Of a stretch of 64,000 nt of DNA, positions 54,665 to 64,000 are shown in pieces (the stretch's first letter is position 1; the number at the start of each line of letters is the position of its first letter). A program made the position numbers and the translations under genes. Source of the stretch: Melitaea cinxia. Taxonomy: Eukaryota; Arthropoda; Insecta; Lepidoptera; Nymphalidae. The stretch covers positions 12,958,508-13,022,507 of the forward strand of contig NC_059408.1 of assembly GCF_905220565.1 (NCBI RefSeq), read 5' to 3'. The notes below the pieces were generated by a model. It worked only from the letters and a program-made list of their open reading frames with translations. It was not told the origin of the DNA and did not search any database.

Positions 54665-56074
54665 CAGAAAAAAATAATTATTATTAAATCGTCGAAAATA
54701 GTCAAGAAGAAAAAAATAATAATAAATCAACCCCGTATTCCCAGTACTGTAAACAATGTTAAAAATAGTTACGAGCTTATTCACCATGCTATGTACACTT
54801 TTTAATTAATAGAATTACTTTAGCAAAATTAGTTTGTTTTTTCTTTTAAATTTTATTGAGTAAATTTGAGTTAGTTTTTTTATTTTAAAGTATGCGTGAT
54901 CCGAACTAATGAAAAAAACATTACCATCCTTACACGAAAAATACCAAATCGTGCCACAAACCAATCCCAAAAAAAGACTAAAATTAAAAAAATAATAATA
55001 CAAAAAGTTCACCATGAAATGAAAAATTGTTTAATTTATATATTATGTTTGCTATTCATACACGTATAATAACTAATTTTATTTTTATTCGTATTTCGTC
55101 TGACCGAATATTTATTCGTACTAGTCGCCCAGTGATCGAAATTCGACCATAATTAATTTAAATTATTTTATTAGTTTGAACATTAAACAAAAGAATATAA
55201 TATATGCGTGTGTGTATCAAATACGTGGTAGTATGTGTGATTTTTTTTATTTAATGTATTTTTTATGCATAATTTAAAAACATATTAGCATTCTGCACTT
55301 CTTCTCTATTTATACTATAAGCCCACGCAATTTTCTGAAAAAGGGATACAAAGTTTTGCTTCACGTATTAATGTATACATTTTAATAGGTACAAATAATT
55401 TGCTTACCGCATAAATGGTAACAATTTTTTCGGCCGTTTAATTGGTACTGTAACATTTTCTTTAAAAGCCGTTAAAATTGTGTTACAGCTCTTAAATAAT
55501 CTTCTTTATTTGATACCTCCATTACCTACGCGTATAAAACCATTTAATTGCGACATTCCACGAATAAGCTACAAAAACAAGAAATTTCATACATTTAATC
55601 ACAGACTTTTTATATAGGCCATTTATGTTTCAAGGGAAATTGAACTTAATACAACAATCGTAAAGTACAAAACCGCATAAAAGAGACAAGCCGTATGGAC
55701 CTTAATTACACATTATAATATTTTGATGTGTAGATTATTATTGCAAATAGCCTCTTAAAGTTACGAGTACGTCCTCTATAAAGTCCGCATAAAACCGTAA
55801 TTTTGTCGAAATATTGGTTCATTTGCTTGCCTTTACCCAATGTTTGGACTTGACTTGATTTATGGTTTTCAGACAACAAACAATTCGTTTTATTAGCGCC
55901 AATAAATTCAATCGAGAATTACTCAATGTTTCCACTATTTTAATAATTTAACGGCTACGGTCTACAAGTATGTCTTTTCCTATCTCCTACGTTATTATAC
56001 ATCAGTTTAGATATAAATGAGTAGTAGTGGTTTTGCAGAGGTCGAGGTAAACGAAAACTGCAAAGTATTTGCAA
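54665..56074. other. AT-rich DNA
   Basis: No gene or repeat recognised in this ~1.4 kb. Confidence 0.45.
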
Positions 56075-56350
56075 TTCAGCTTGTAACATCCCACTGCTTA
56101 GCATAGGCCTCTTTTTTCCTCTAGGAGTGACGATCGATATCAAGACTCAAAGATCGTTGTTATAAAATAACAACGTGGACCAGCGGCTTATTGTTCTCTC
56201 CGAGGGACGGTGGGGAGACACACTATTAGATACTCAGACCGGAAATAAATATTTTTACGAATACAAATATCCCCTCCGAGCGGGATCGAACCTGCAACCG
56301 CTAGTGCTTAGGCGCCCGCGCGGCACACACTACACTATACCAGAGCTATC
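56075..56350 (-). mobile_element. tRNA-derived SINE, head type B, internally shortened
   Basis: Plus strand TTCAGCTTGTAACATCCCAC (tail), CTCTCCGAGGGACGGTGGGG (body), GCGGGATCGAACCTGCAACC (B box) and ACTATACCAGAGCTATC (head). About 60 bp of the usual tail-side body (around GCTTAATCCACC...GGATATATT) is missing. Confidence 0.7.
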
Positions 56351-56374
56351 ATCGAGGCAAAACTTTCGTCTAGA

Positions 56375-56430
56375 CTTCTCCTATATGGAGAAAGAGGCCT
56401 ATGCCCAACAGTAGGATGTTACAGACTGAA
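56375..56430 (+). mobile_element. SINE tail in opposite orientation
   Basis: CTTCTCCTATATGGAGAAAG, AGGCCTATGCCCAACAGTAG, GATGTTACAGACTGAA. It faces the previous SINE head-on. Similar flanks (TCGAGGCAAAACTTT at about 56352 and TCAAGGCAAAGTTTT at about 56438) may be its old target duplication. Confidence 0.6.
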
Positions 56431-56564
56431 TACGTCGTCAAGGCAAAGTTTTTAAATTAGTAAGTATTTAGTATTAATATTAAAAAACTTGAGAGGATTT
56501 TTACCATTTGGTAAGTGTTTTTCTCACAATATTTTACATCAAATATAATCAAACTTATTATTAA

Positions 56565-56840
56565 CTGGCGGTTCCCGCGACTTCGTCTGCGTGGAATAGT
56601 GACTTTGGACAGCATTTTTTGGATATATCTTTAGGATTATTTTGGATAACAAATAATGTGATTCTTTAAATTGGCATAACTTTTATATTTATGAGCCGAT
56701 TGACATGAGACAAACACTAAATGTTCAATGAAGCTTACCACAATATACTAGTGACTATAAAATCACATTTAAATCGGATAAGCCGTTTTTGAGATAAGCA
56801 TGCACAAATTCCCAGACAAATAGACAAAAATTCAATCAAT
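56565..56840 (-). mobile_element. Non-autonomous Helitron, divergent interior
   Basis: Plus strand CTGGCGGTTCCCGCGACTTC, GTCTGCGTGGAATAG, then its own interior with GAGCCGATTGACATGAGACA and AGACAAATAGACAAAAATTC. The 3' tip is changed to CTGG on plus. The far end is approximate. Confidence 0.55.
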
Positions 56841-57319
56841 CGTTGTTTTGGGTGCTATTTGCGTTGATAAAGGTCCCAATAATATTTTTTCTCATACATC
56901 TTCCATGTACACGGACGGCTATCCGTTACATTTTTATTATATGTATTGATTTAAGCCGAATCAGTTTAATTCACGTTTTCCAACCTTTGGTCCTCAGTTA
57001 TGGATATTCGGTTAATAAATAATCGACATGAAACCAACTTTTCAACTTTATCTAAAAGTTGTCCTTTTTGTATTGAAAACTTTTTCAATTAACCCTGATT
57101 GTAGGTTTTAGTTAAAAAGTTTTTGATTGAAATAGCTATCGGCTTCAAGGAAAAGTGAAGAATAAATGGTAGGTGCTATTAGTAGGTACGTTCTTCGACT
57201 GCCAAAATAGCTTATAGCGGCATACTTTTTATCTCCTCTGAATATTTGAATTAGTTTTAAAATGTACACTATTTTCAATATGATAAGATTGAGATTAAAC
57301 GCGTTAACCTGAATTTAAT
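56841..57319. other. AT-rich DNA
   Basis: Nothing recognised. Confidence 0.4.
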
Positions 57320-59240
57320 CTAAACTCTATTGATTTTCTTTATCATAAACAATATGGATTCAGGCCCAAATCTAACACGGTGTTAGGAACTGTAGATCTA
57401 GTTACAAAATTAAAAAATATTATAGATGAAAAAAAATCGTCATTGGTATTTTTATTGATTTAAAGAAAGCGTTTGATACAGTTTCCCACAAAATTCTCTT
57501 AAATAAGATAGGCGATATCGGCATAAAAGGTAAAGCTTTTGAACTGTTTAAATCACATCTTTCCAATCGCTACCAGGTAATCTAAATTTCAAAATATAAA
57601 AGTAGCCCAAAAATAATAACGTGCGATGTGCCACAGGGGTCAGTTTTGGACCCTTTGCTCTTTCTAATTTATATTAACTCCCTAACTAGGTTGAGACTCA
57701 AAGGTGATCTATCACTATATGCGGATGATACAAGCCTGTTTTATTTCGGTGGCGAAATTGAACCAATCATTCAAGACGCGCAAGGTGATCTTAATATATT
57801 AAAAACATGGTTTCGGTCTAACCTACTGACAATAAACGTGTCGAAAACAAACCTTACCATTTTTACAGCAAAAAATAAAATAATACCTAATTTCGCACCT
57901 TTAAAAATTGATGATTTTGAAATAAAAAAAGTTACTAGTGAAAAGTATCAAGGGCTAATTTTGGATAATCAACTTGGAAATCACAATTGAAAAAAGTAAA
58001 ATCAAGGCTATCACAGGCATCACTTACTGGAGCACTACGCGGAATTGTTCACTGTCTACCACTAAAAATACGCTAATTTATCTATAACTCTTTGGCAAAG
58101 CCACACATTGACTATTTGATAGAGATCTGGGGATCAGCTGCTAAAACTAATCTTAACACTCTTCAAGTCGCTCAAAACAAACTGGTTAAATTACTATTTC
58201 ATTACGATTTCCTAACACCTTCAACTAAAATATATAAAGATACGAAAATACTTAACATTGAATAATCATACAAATACTATTCTTACATACTTATAAGGAA
58301 AATTATAATAAAGACGTACGAAGCACTTTAACTTTTACTAAAAAGAAATATATACATACAAAAAAGTTGAGAAGTTCTAATGACCTAGTTCTACGCCCAT
58401 CGAGAACAAATTACGGGAAAAGGAACATTACATATGAAAGTGTACAAATATATAATAAAATGCCCACAGTTATTAAATAAGCTAAAAGCATCCTGAAGTT
58501 TAAAAAATTACTAAAAAATTATTTACAAAATCTTAAAATATAATACAAACAATTATCACAACTACAAACAAAAATTATCATCTAAAATAACAAGTAGAAG
58601 TAATAACGTGAAAGAAAAAAAAATTAATAGATAAATAATAATAATTAAGAAATATGTTGCAAAACAATAAAAAAAACAACAAATTTATACATTAAAAAAT
58701 ATATCTACAAAATATCAAAATTCTTAATCTGCAAAAAAATAGATATTAAAAAACGTCAATTTAATATTATTTATATACATATATTTAAAAGATCCTCACT
58801 TAAAATAATAAACCAAAGTAATATCGTTAAAATAACTAGGAAATAGGTTACAAAATCTCAATAAAAAATAAAGTAATTAATAAATAAAAACCTTAATTAT
58901 ATAATTTTAAAATTACACACATAAACATATATTTCGCCTGGCCGCATCTAGTTAAACATTTGAAGATCTATGTATTTGTTTGTGTTTCGTCGCTTGCTGA
59001 TTTTGTTGCTTTTTTTTACTACGTAGTGACCGGTGTTACCATCGATGTAATTGCGTTTCTACCCACTTTTTTGCTTTTTGTGACGATATTGTATAATAAG
59101 CTATTGTATGTTACCGACACGCTCGGCTAGAATTATTGTAAACTTATAACTATTTAAGAATGTATTCTTTCCAATGTATTTCTCATATAAGTGAATTATT
59201 AATTCTTATGAGAATAAATATCTTTGACCTGAACCTGTTA
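57320..59240 (+). pseudogene. Decayed jockey-superfamily LINE, 3' two kilobases
   Basis: Plus-strand frames, broken by several shifts, give KQYGFRPKSNTVLGT, VFIDLKKAFDTVSHKILLNK, CDVPQGSVLDPLLFLIYINS, YADDTSLFYF (57718 on), FRSNLLTINVSKTNLTIF, then GALRGIVHCLPLKIR and LRPSRTNYGKRNITYESVQI. These are the RT palm, thumb and C-terminal parts; only a 120-codon stretch (57628-57990) is still open. A ~700-bp AT-rich 3' UTR may follow, ending GAATAAATATCTTTGACC near 59235. The family differs from both other LINEs in the window. It is 5' truncated at about 57320, with no target duplication found. Confidence 0.78.
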
Positions 59241-59684
59241 AATAATGTCGTTTTTAATAAAAAATACTATTAATGATAAGACAATAAAATTAAGAAAAGT
59301 ATGTGCTAAGGCTTTATTTTAAAAATTGCATCATCTACAAAATATTTTAATTCTTAGATCCTTCTTTAATAGATTTATCATGATATAAAATCGTGATCAA
59401 GCTACGAGAAAACTCTAGAAAAATATTTTATGTTTTTCTAATTGAGGTACAAACTAAGCACTAGAGAATATTTTGTTGTTTACCTGCGAAGCTCCAAAGT
59501 ATTTACTTTTACAAATATATATTTATGTAACACACTAACAACTTTGAATTATTTTTATACTAAAATAAGAATATTATTTAGAAAATAAAATTTAGGATAT
59601 CCAATTAGTATTTTAATGATATGCAACGCAATGTATTACATAATATGTATGTTTACATGGCACTAGACTGCTTGCGTATATCGT
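59241..59684. other. AT-rich DNA
   Basis: No feature recognised. Confidence 0.4.
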
Positions 59685-59810
59685 AGGACCTATGGCCACT
59701 GGAGTAAACGTGTCCTGAAGTAGAGATCACCCGCTGGAAAACGCAATAGCGTTGCGCTTGGCCAACGATCTTCATAAGATCACCTGCATAGGCTGAATGA
59801 GAGCGGTGTA
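59685..59810 (+). mobile_element. Decayed 3' fragment of the RTE LINE
   Basis: AGGACCTATGGCCACTGGAG, TCCTGAAGTAGAGATCACCC and GATCTTCATAAGATCACCTG align in order with the LINE tail (AGGACCGATGGCCGTTGGAG onward). Many substitutions make this an old insertion, in contrast to 52602-52816. Confidence 0.6.
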
Positions 59811-59884
59811 AATTAAAGTATTTGGTATTTTAAATCAATCGTTCAGCTGAAGCAGCTTGTCTTTCCACCTGCTCGTTTTTTTTT

Positions 59885-60160
59885 TTTTATGTCGCTAGGT
59901 CGGCAAACAAGCGTACGGCTCACTTGATGGTAAGCGATTACCGTAGCTTATAGACACCTGCAACACCAGAAGCATCGCCAGCGCGTTGCCGACCCAATCC
60001 CCAATCCCCCCAGGAGCTCTGGTCACCTTACTCACCAACAGGAACACAATACTGCTTGAAAACAGTATTATTTTTCTGTGATCTTCTGTAAGGTCGAGGT
60101 ACTTACTATCTCAGTCGGGCTGCTCTATATTTTGAGCAGGAAATTCCTGCTGTGCCCTAC
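59885..60160 (-). repeat. TTACCATCAGGTG-family retroelement, longest reverse copy
   Basis: A T run (59877-59890, the A tail), GTCGGCAAACAAGCGTACGG, CACCAGAAGCATCGCCAGCG, CTTCTGTAAGGTCGAGGTAC, then an inverted repeat AGCAGGAA-A-TTCCTGCT (60136-60152) near its 5' end. Confidence 0.65.
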
Positions 60161-60846
60161 CTCAGTTAACAGTCAGTTAAGTTAGTTGGTTTTAACGACC
60201 TGTCAACATGATATTGATATGAAACACATCTCTAGATATGCTTTCAGATTATGAATATATATTGCCACTAATATTTTTATATTTCCTTTTGCAGGTACTC
60301 GTAACGTTTCCGGGGTAAGAAGAAAACCTTCCAATCAACTGTTACCTATACCAATTTCTTTATATATCAAAAATTGTTTCTAGCACCAACTTAAACAATA
60401 ATCGACGTAAAAAACTGAGTTAAGTTCAAGAGGCACGAAAAAATTGTGGATTGTCTATACTCAAATTCACGCCTAAAGTTATTTTAAAAGCTTTTATTTA
60501 GCTTGAAATGTCTGTCTATATGTTTGTTAGGGTGGCTTGCAACTCAATTTTAAAGCATAATACATATTTAACCGACTGAGCTCAAATTTTGTACACGCGT
60601 TAAGTTGGATGACAATGCATGTTTAGCTATGTGACGTCATTCTTAATCCAACATGGCATCTACATCGGTGGAGTATGTATTGTTAATGTACTTCTACAAT
60701 TTAGGTATCATATAAAAGGGGTTTGCTGAGAATAACTCGAAACATGAAGTGACCCTCACTCTATATTCAATTATTTTCAATGCACTCCAACGATATTAGT
60801 ACCAAATAATGATAATATTAATAATAATAATTATTATTATTATTTA
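60161..60846. other. AT-rich DNA
   Basis: No gene seen. It ends in an AAT/ATT simple repeat (about 60812-60845). Confidence 0.4.
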
Positions 60847-61440
60847 CTAGCTGTGCCTGTGACTTCGTCCCGTGATATTTAACAAAAAAGTTATTGTTCA
60901 GATCACAGAGCTATAAAATAAATCACTCACTCACAGCAGGCTTTCGCAGTCCACTACTGGACATACGCCTTCACAAGTTCACGCCAAAATGGCGTGAACT
61001 CATGTGTTTTGCCCATAGTCACCACGCTGGGCAAGCGGGTTGGTGACCGTAGGGCTGACTTTGTCGCACCGAAGATGCTGCTGCCCGTCTTTGGCCTGTG
61101 TATTTCAAAGCCAGCAGTTGGATGGTTATCCCGTCATCGGTCGGCTTTTTAAATTCCAAGGTAGTAGTGGAACTGCGTTATCCCTTAGTCGCCTCTTACG
61201 ACACCCTCGGTAAGAGAGGGGATGGCTATATTCTTTGATGCCGTAAGCACACGGCATAAAATAAATAAATTTCTAAAATAAAAGTAGCCTAATTTACTCC
61301 TTACGTCATCAGCTGTCTGCCAGTGAAAGTCCCATCAAAATCGGTCCAACCGTATTAGAGATTAGCCGGAACAAACAGACAGATAGACAAAAATTGTAAA
61401 AAAAATATTTCAGTATATGTACTGTGTATACATCCATATG
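60847..61440 (-). mobile_element. Helitron interrupted by an RTE-derived insertion
   Basis: Left part CTAGCTGTGCCTGTGACTTC to CACAGAGCTATAAAATAAAT (60847-60923); right part resumes ATAAAATAAATAAATTTCTA and continues AGTAGCCTAATTTACTCC, AAATCGGTCCAACCG, CGGAACAAACAGACAG (61256 on). The two parts join in the order of the 7453/31433 family, so the mini-element at 60924-61255 inserted later. The distal end is eroded. Confidence 0.8.
60924..61255 (-). mobile_element. RTE-derived mini-element, copy D, nested
   Basis: 332 bp. Minus strand starts GCCGTGTGCTTACGGCATCA, carries the full leader and GACTATGGGCAAAACACATG, then a perfect 9-bp-arm hairpin at the junction (GTTCACGCC-ATTTT-GGCGTGAAC), then the LINE 3' tip and a GTGAGTGAGTG tail. 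An exact 11-bp duplication ATAAAATAAAT flanks it (60913-60923 and 61256-61266). It is the best preserved of the four copies. Confidence 0.9.
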
Positions 61441-62111
61441 TTTTTCTTTTACTCGTTACGTAGAAAGGCTTACGTATGACACGTACCAATGTTATGTGAT
61501 TTATAGAAAGCTTTTTGGGGTAGTTTTTATCGTAAATATATTTACACAATTTGGACAATTTTCACTAAATTTGTTAAGGTGGTTGGCAGAAAACATTCAG
61601 CTGGCCTAATCTCAAAAACTCATGACGTCTATGAACATCATCAAAAAATACAGTAAAGTCATATTTCACTCTTTTTTTATGTATCACCACCGACATTTTT
61701 TTAATTTTCAATTTTTATTAAGAGTTTGTTTTTGTGCTAATGCACATTAAAATAGTCACAGTAAAAGAGTATTATTTAAAGATAGCTGTTACGCCTATAA
61801 CGTTAAATATACATTTCATATAATGTTACGTAAACATGCGTATAACAAACTCATTTTTCATATTAATTACGTCGTTAATTAAACAATAAAGATGTATGTA
61901 GCGGGTGGCATTTATATCAAATTTTATGGAGGTACATAAAACTGTGACCGCGTCAAAGTGTTTTTCGTATGTGGCCGCGATATCTATATTTAGATAGTTT
62001 ATTTATTGACTTTTACTCAATGATGTCAATATAAAACCAGAGAGTAAATATAAGATTATTTTCCTCAAATCGTGAAGGTTAATAAAATAATTAACTTGTC
62101 TTGCTTTTTAC
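61441..62111. other. AT-rich DNA
   Basis: No feature recognised. Confidence 0.4.
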
Positions 62112-62405
62112 TAGGGTAAACAAGCATACGGCCGACCTGATGGTAAGCGGTTACCATAAGTACTCAGAAGTATCAGAAGCGCGTTGCCGACCCTCCTTAG
62201 GAGCTATCGGCACCTTACTTATCACAGAAACGTAATATTGCTTAATAAGCAGTGTTATCTAGCTGTGATCTGTAAGGTACTTACCCAGATGGCACTAGCC
62301 CTATTCTGTTTACTCACGAAGTGGGGCTCCCGTCACGGACAGATTGCGCCGGACTACCCACTAAAACCTAGCGGTACCCTCATCGTCATAATAGGACACC
62401 AAGGG
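62112..62405 (-). repeat. TTACCATCAGGTG-family retroelement with extended 5' part
   Basis: Plus strand AGGGTAAACAAGCATACGGC, CCTGATGGTAAGCGGTTACC, ATCTGTAAGGTACTTACC, then an additional GC-rich part CACGAAGTGGGGCTCCCGTC and AAACCTAGCGGTACCCTCAT. The longer 5' part suggests a LINE 3' region or longer SINE subfamily. An 89-codon ORF over it is incidental. Confidence 0.55.
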
Positions 62406-63154
62406 AAAGTATTATTTCACATAAACTTTCCTTTACAACTTCTACTAACATAATTATTATATTGAAACAAATTTTTCGTATTTTATCACGGTTTATTAAG
62501 TTTAAAATTTATTTTATTATAATGAGTGGAATTCTAATAATAAATTTAATTGACAAACAGCTTTGATGTCATCATTTTATTTCCACTTATCTCTTATCCA
62601 TATCCAAAATATTTTAAAAAATTACAGACATCGTCAAGCGTGGCAAAATTTTAAAATTATTTTGTGATTAATGGCTTTCAGTACTGCATAAATATCACAA
62701 AATATGAGTATATTGCCAATGACACGTTTATTACAAAAGACAAAAAAAAATTTTAAAATGTATAAATCCTCGACAGCAAAAAGAGTCGCTAAAATCAGAT
62801 TGTATCACAAAAATTTATACGTGGTCAAAACTTCTAAATATGAAATACTTAATTGTAAAAAGTATGGATACATGTCCAGAAGTTTTAATATTATTTGTCA
62901 ACTTCTAATTACGTGAATTTACGTTACTCTTACAAAGATTAGCATTTAATATAAAACGTAGTAATTTAGCCCAAGGCTTACAAGGGAAAAAATTATAAAA
63001 GCAAAGTCATAACGGCAAAAATTAAATAATAGAATTATATTTAAAATGTTTTTACAAACATATAAATTTAATTATGGCATGGCACATATGGGGAGCTTAA
63101 TGCTTAAACTTTTATTAAGATATAGATACTTCATAGATAGAGATAGGTATATGT
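62406..63154. other. AT-rich DNA
   Basis: A short piece of the CGACGTTT repeat family (TTTTTCGTATTTTATCACGG) lies at about 62470-62495; otherwise nothing. Confidence 0.4.
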
Positions 63155-63350
63155 GTACCTTGGTCAAAATCTAGAGCCTGGCTGGACTGGAGACAAATAG
63201 TGTTTTGTTCCTTTGGTAAGAACGGTAGGAGTTCCTGGAAAAGAACTGTGATAGTGGTTGTATGGGAGGCACCACGCTTGTAATTCTGGAGTTGCTATGG
63301 TAACCGCTTACCATCAGGCCCACGTTCGCATTCGACTGTAATACTAGTTG
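63155..63350 (+). repeat. TTACCATCAGG-family retroelement, decayed
   Basis: GTGTTTTGTTCCTTTGGTAA, AGGAGTTCCTGGAAA, GGAGTTGCTATGGTAACCGC and TTACCATCAGGCCCACG follow the family order. Confidence 0.5.
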
Positions 63351-63559
63351 TATAATAAAGAGGTAAACTTTGTTACATTGCTTGTAAATTGATCGCTAAA
63401 AGCAGATCTGTGGAACTGCTTAGCTGATTTAAAAAAAATTCGCTAGTGTTAAGCTACATTATTTCTGATTGTTCCAGATTATATTTTATTTATATACTTA
63501 ATTGTCTTTCATTAAAAAAATATTTTTGAAAAACGAAAAAGAAGAAAAGTTTTTGTTCT

Positions 63560-63745
63560 TTTTAATCGACTTCAAAAAAGGAGGAGGTTTCTCAATTCGA
63601 CTGAATATATATTTTTTTTATGTGTGTTCGCAGATAATTTCATCGTGTATGAATCGATTTTGATGTTTATTAATTTGTTTCGTCTACTTCTACTTCGTTG
63701 TATTACTTGTCGATGTTATTAAAGACGAATTTCTTCGTCTGCTAC
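63560..63745 (-). repeat. ACCGACTTCAA-family element
   Basis: Plus strand ATCGACTTCAAAAAAGGAGG, AGGTTTCTCAATTCGACTGA, then TTGTATTACTTGTCGATGTT, the reversed interior of the family. Truncated before the GTTTGCNNGCAAAC end. Confidence 0.5.
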
Positions 63746-64000
63746 AAATATTCATAGTTTTAATCTTCTTCATATTAAAAACATTTCTAACCTTTGACTT
63801 AAAACATTTTCCTTTTCAATATCAAACAAATTCCGGTTTCAAGACTGTCTGAAGTAACTCAGAAAAGCTTTTAGTTAAGTTACGGCGAAGTCTTTCAAAT
63901 ATTTAACGATTCATAGTAAACTTCGTCAAAGTGATCTCTTTAGCAGTAATCAATCTTGATGTATCATACGTACGCTTTTGTTATTATTACTACTCTTTCC
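63746..64000. other. AT-rich end of window
   Basis: No feature recognised. Confidence 0.4.

Noticed and set aside
1..64000. A host multi-exon protein gene or an operon-like system
   Set aside because: No long non-transposon ORF, no run of domain-bearing exons with splice sites and no co-directional gene cluster could be supported. Short exons of a host gene cannot be excluded without RNA data.

Overview
This window looks like non-coding nuclear DNA from an insect, almost certainly a moth or butterfly (Lepidoptera). It is AT-rich and has no bacterial-style gene packing. It is densely seeded with repeats typical of lepidopteran genomes: Helitrons with TC...CTAG ends whose tips read like CGGGCACAGCTAG, tRNA-headed SINEs ending in a GCCTATGCCCAGCAGTGGGA-type tail, RTE-like LINEs with GTGA tails, and a poly(A)-ended family carrying TTACCATCAGGTGAGCCGTA. 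I see no convincing multi-exon host protein gene. The only clear host gene is a tRNA-Ala(CGC) at 282-353.

Layout. 1-10 kb: the tRNA, several compact Helitrons, a diverged solo LTR (3234-3980), two tRNA-derived SINEs and two short RTE-derived elements (2536-2872, 9927-10255). 10-17 kb: a LINE 3' fragment, a tandem Helitron head array (11450-12347), a knot of SINE pieces (12.6-13.9 kb) and a miRNA-sized hairpin (16135-16206). 17-21 kb: a Helitron, AT-rich DNA and a tRNA-like sequence inside an inverted repeat. 21608-26367: a Gypsy-type LTR element on the minus strand. Its two 710-bp LTRs are identical by eye, but its interior is a wreck that also carries an antisense LINE reverse transcriptase fragment and a 70-100 bp tandem repeat. 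28010-31240: a full-length RTE-like LINE with an intact 986-codon ORF and a perfect 11-bp target-site duplication (TSD), the best candidate for an active element. 31-45 kb: Helitrons, short insertions with clear TSDs and unique AT-rich DNA. 45462-49200: a jockey/CR1-superfamily LINE on the minus strand, whose endonuclease-RT reading frame is broken by one in-frame stop. 50099-51020: a PIF/Harbinger element with 18-bp terminal inverted repeats (TIRs) and TAA duplications. 52-64 kb: truncated LINEs, SINEs, Helitrons and a nested insertion (RTE-derived element inside a Helitron).

How the parts work together. Most of the story is parasitism between elements. The intact RTE LINE shares its 5' leader and 3' end with four roughly 310-340 bp elements that lack the ORF, share one internal junction and mostly have their own TSDs. 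The tRNA-headed SINEs carry a related 3' tail. Both groups are therefore likely to be mobilised by RTE-type machinery. The Gypsy copy, with identical LTRs but no working pol, likewise implies recent mobilisation in trans. Coordinates of ends without a TSD or TIR are estimates made by eye. Family names rest on motif recognition, not on a database search.
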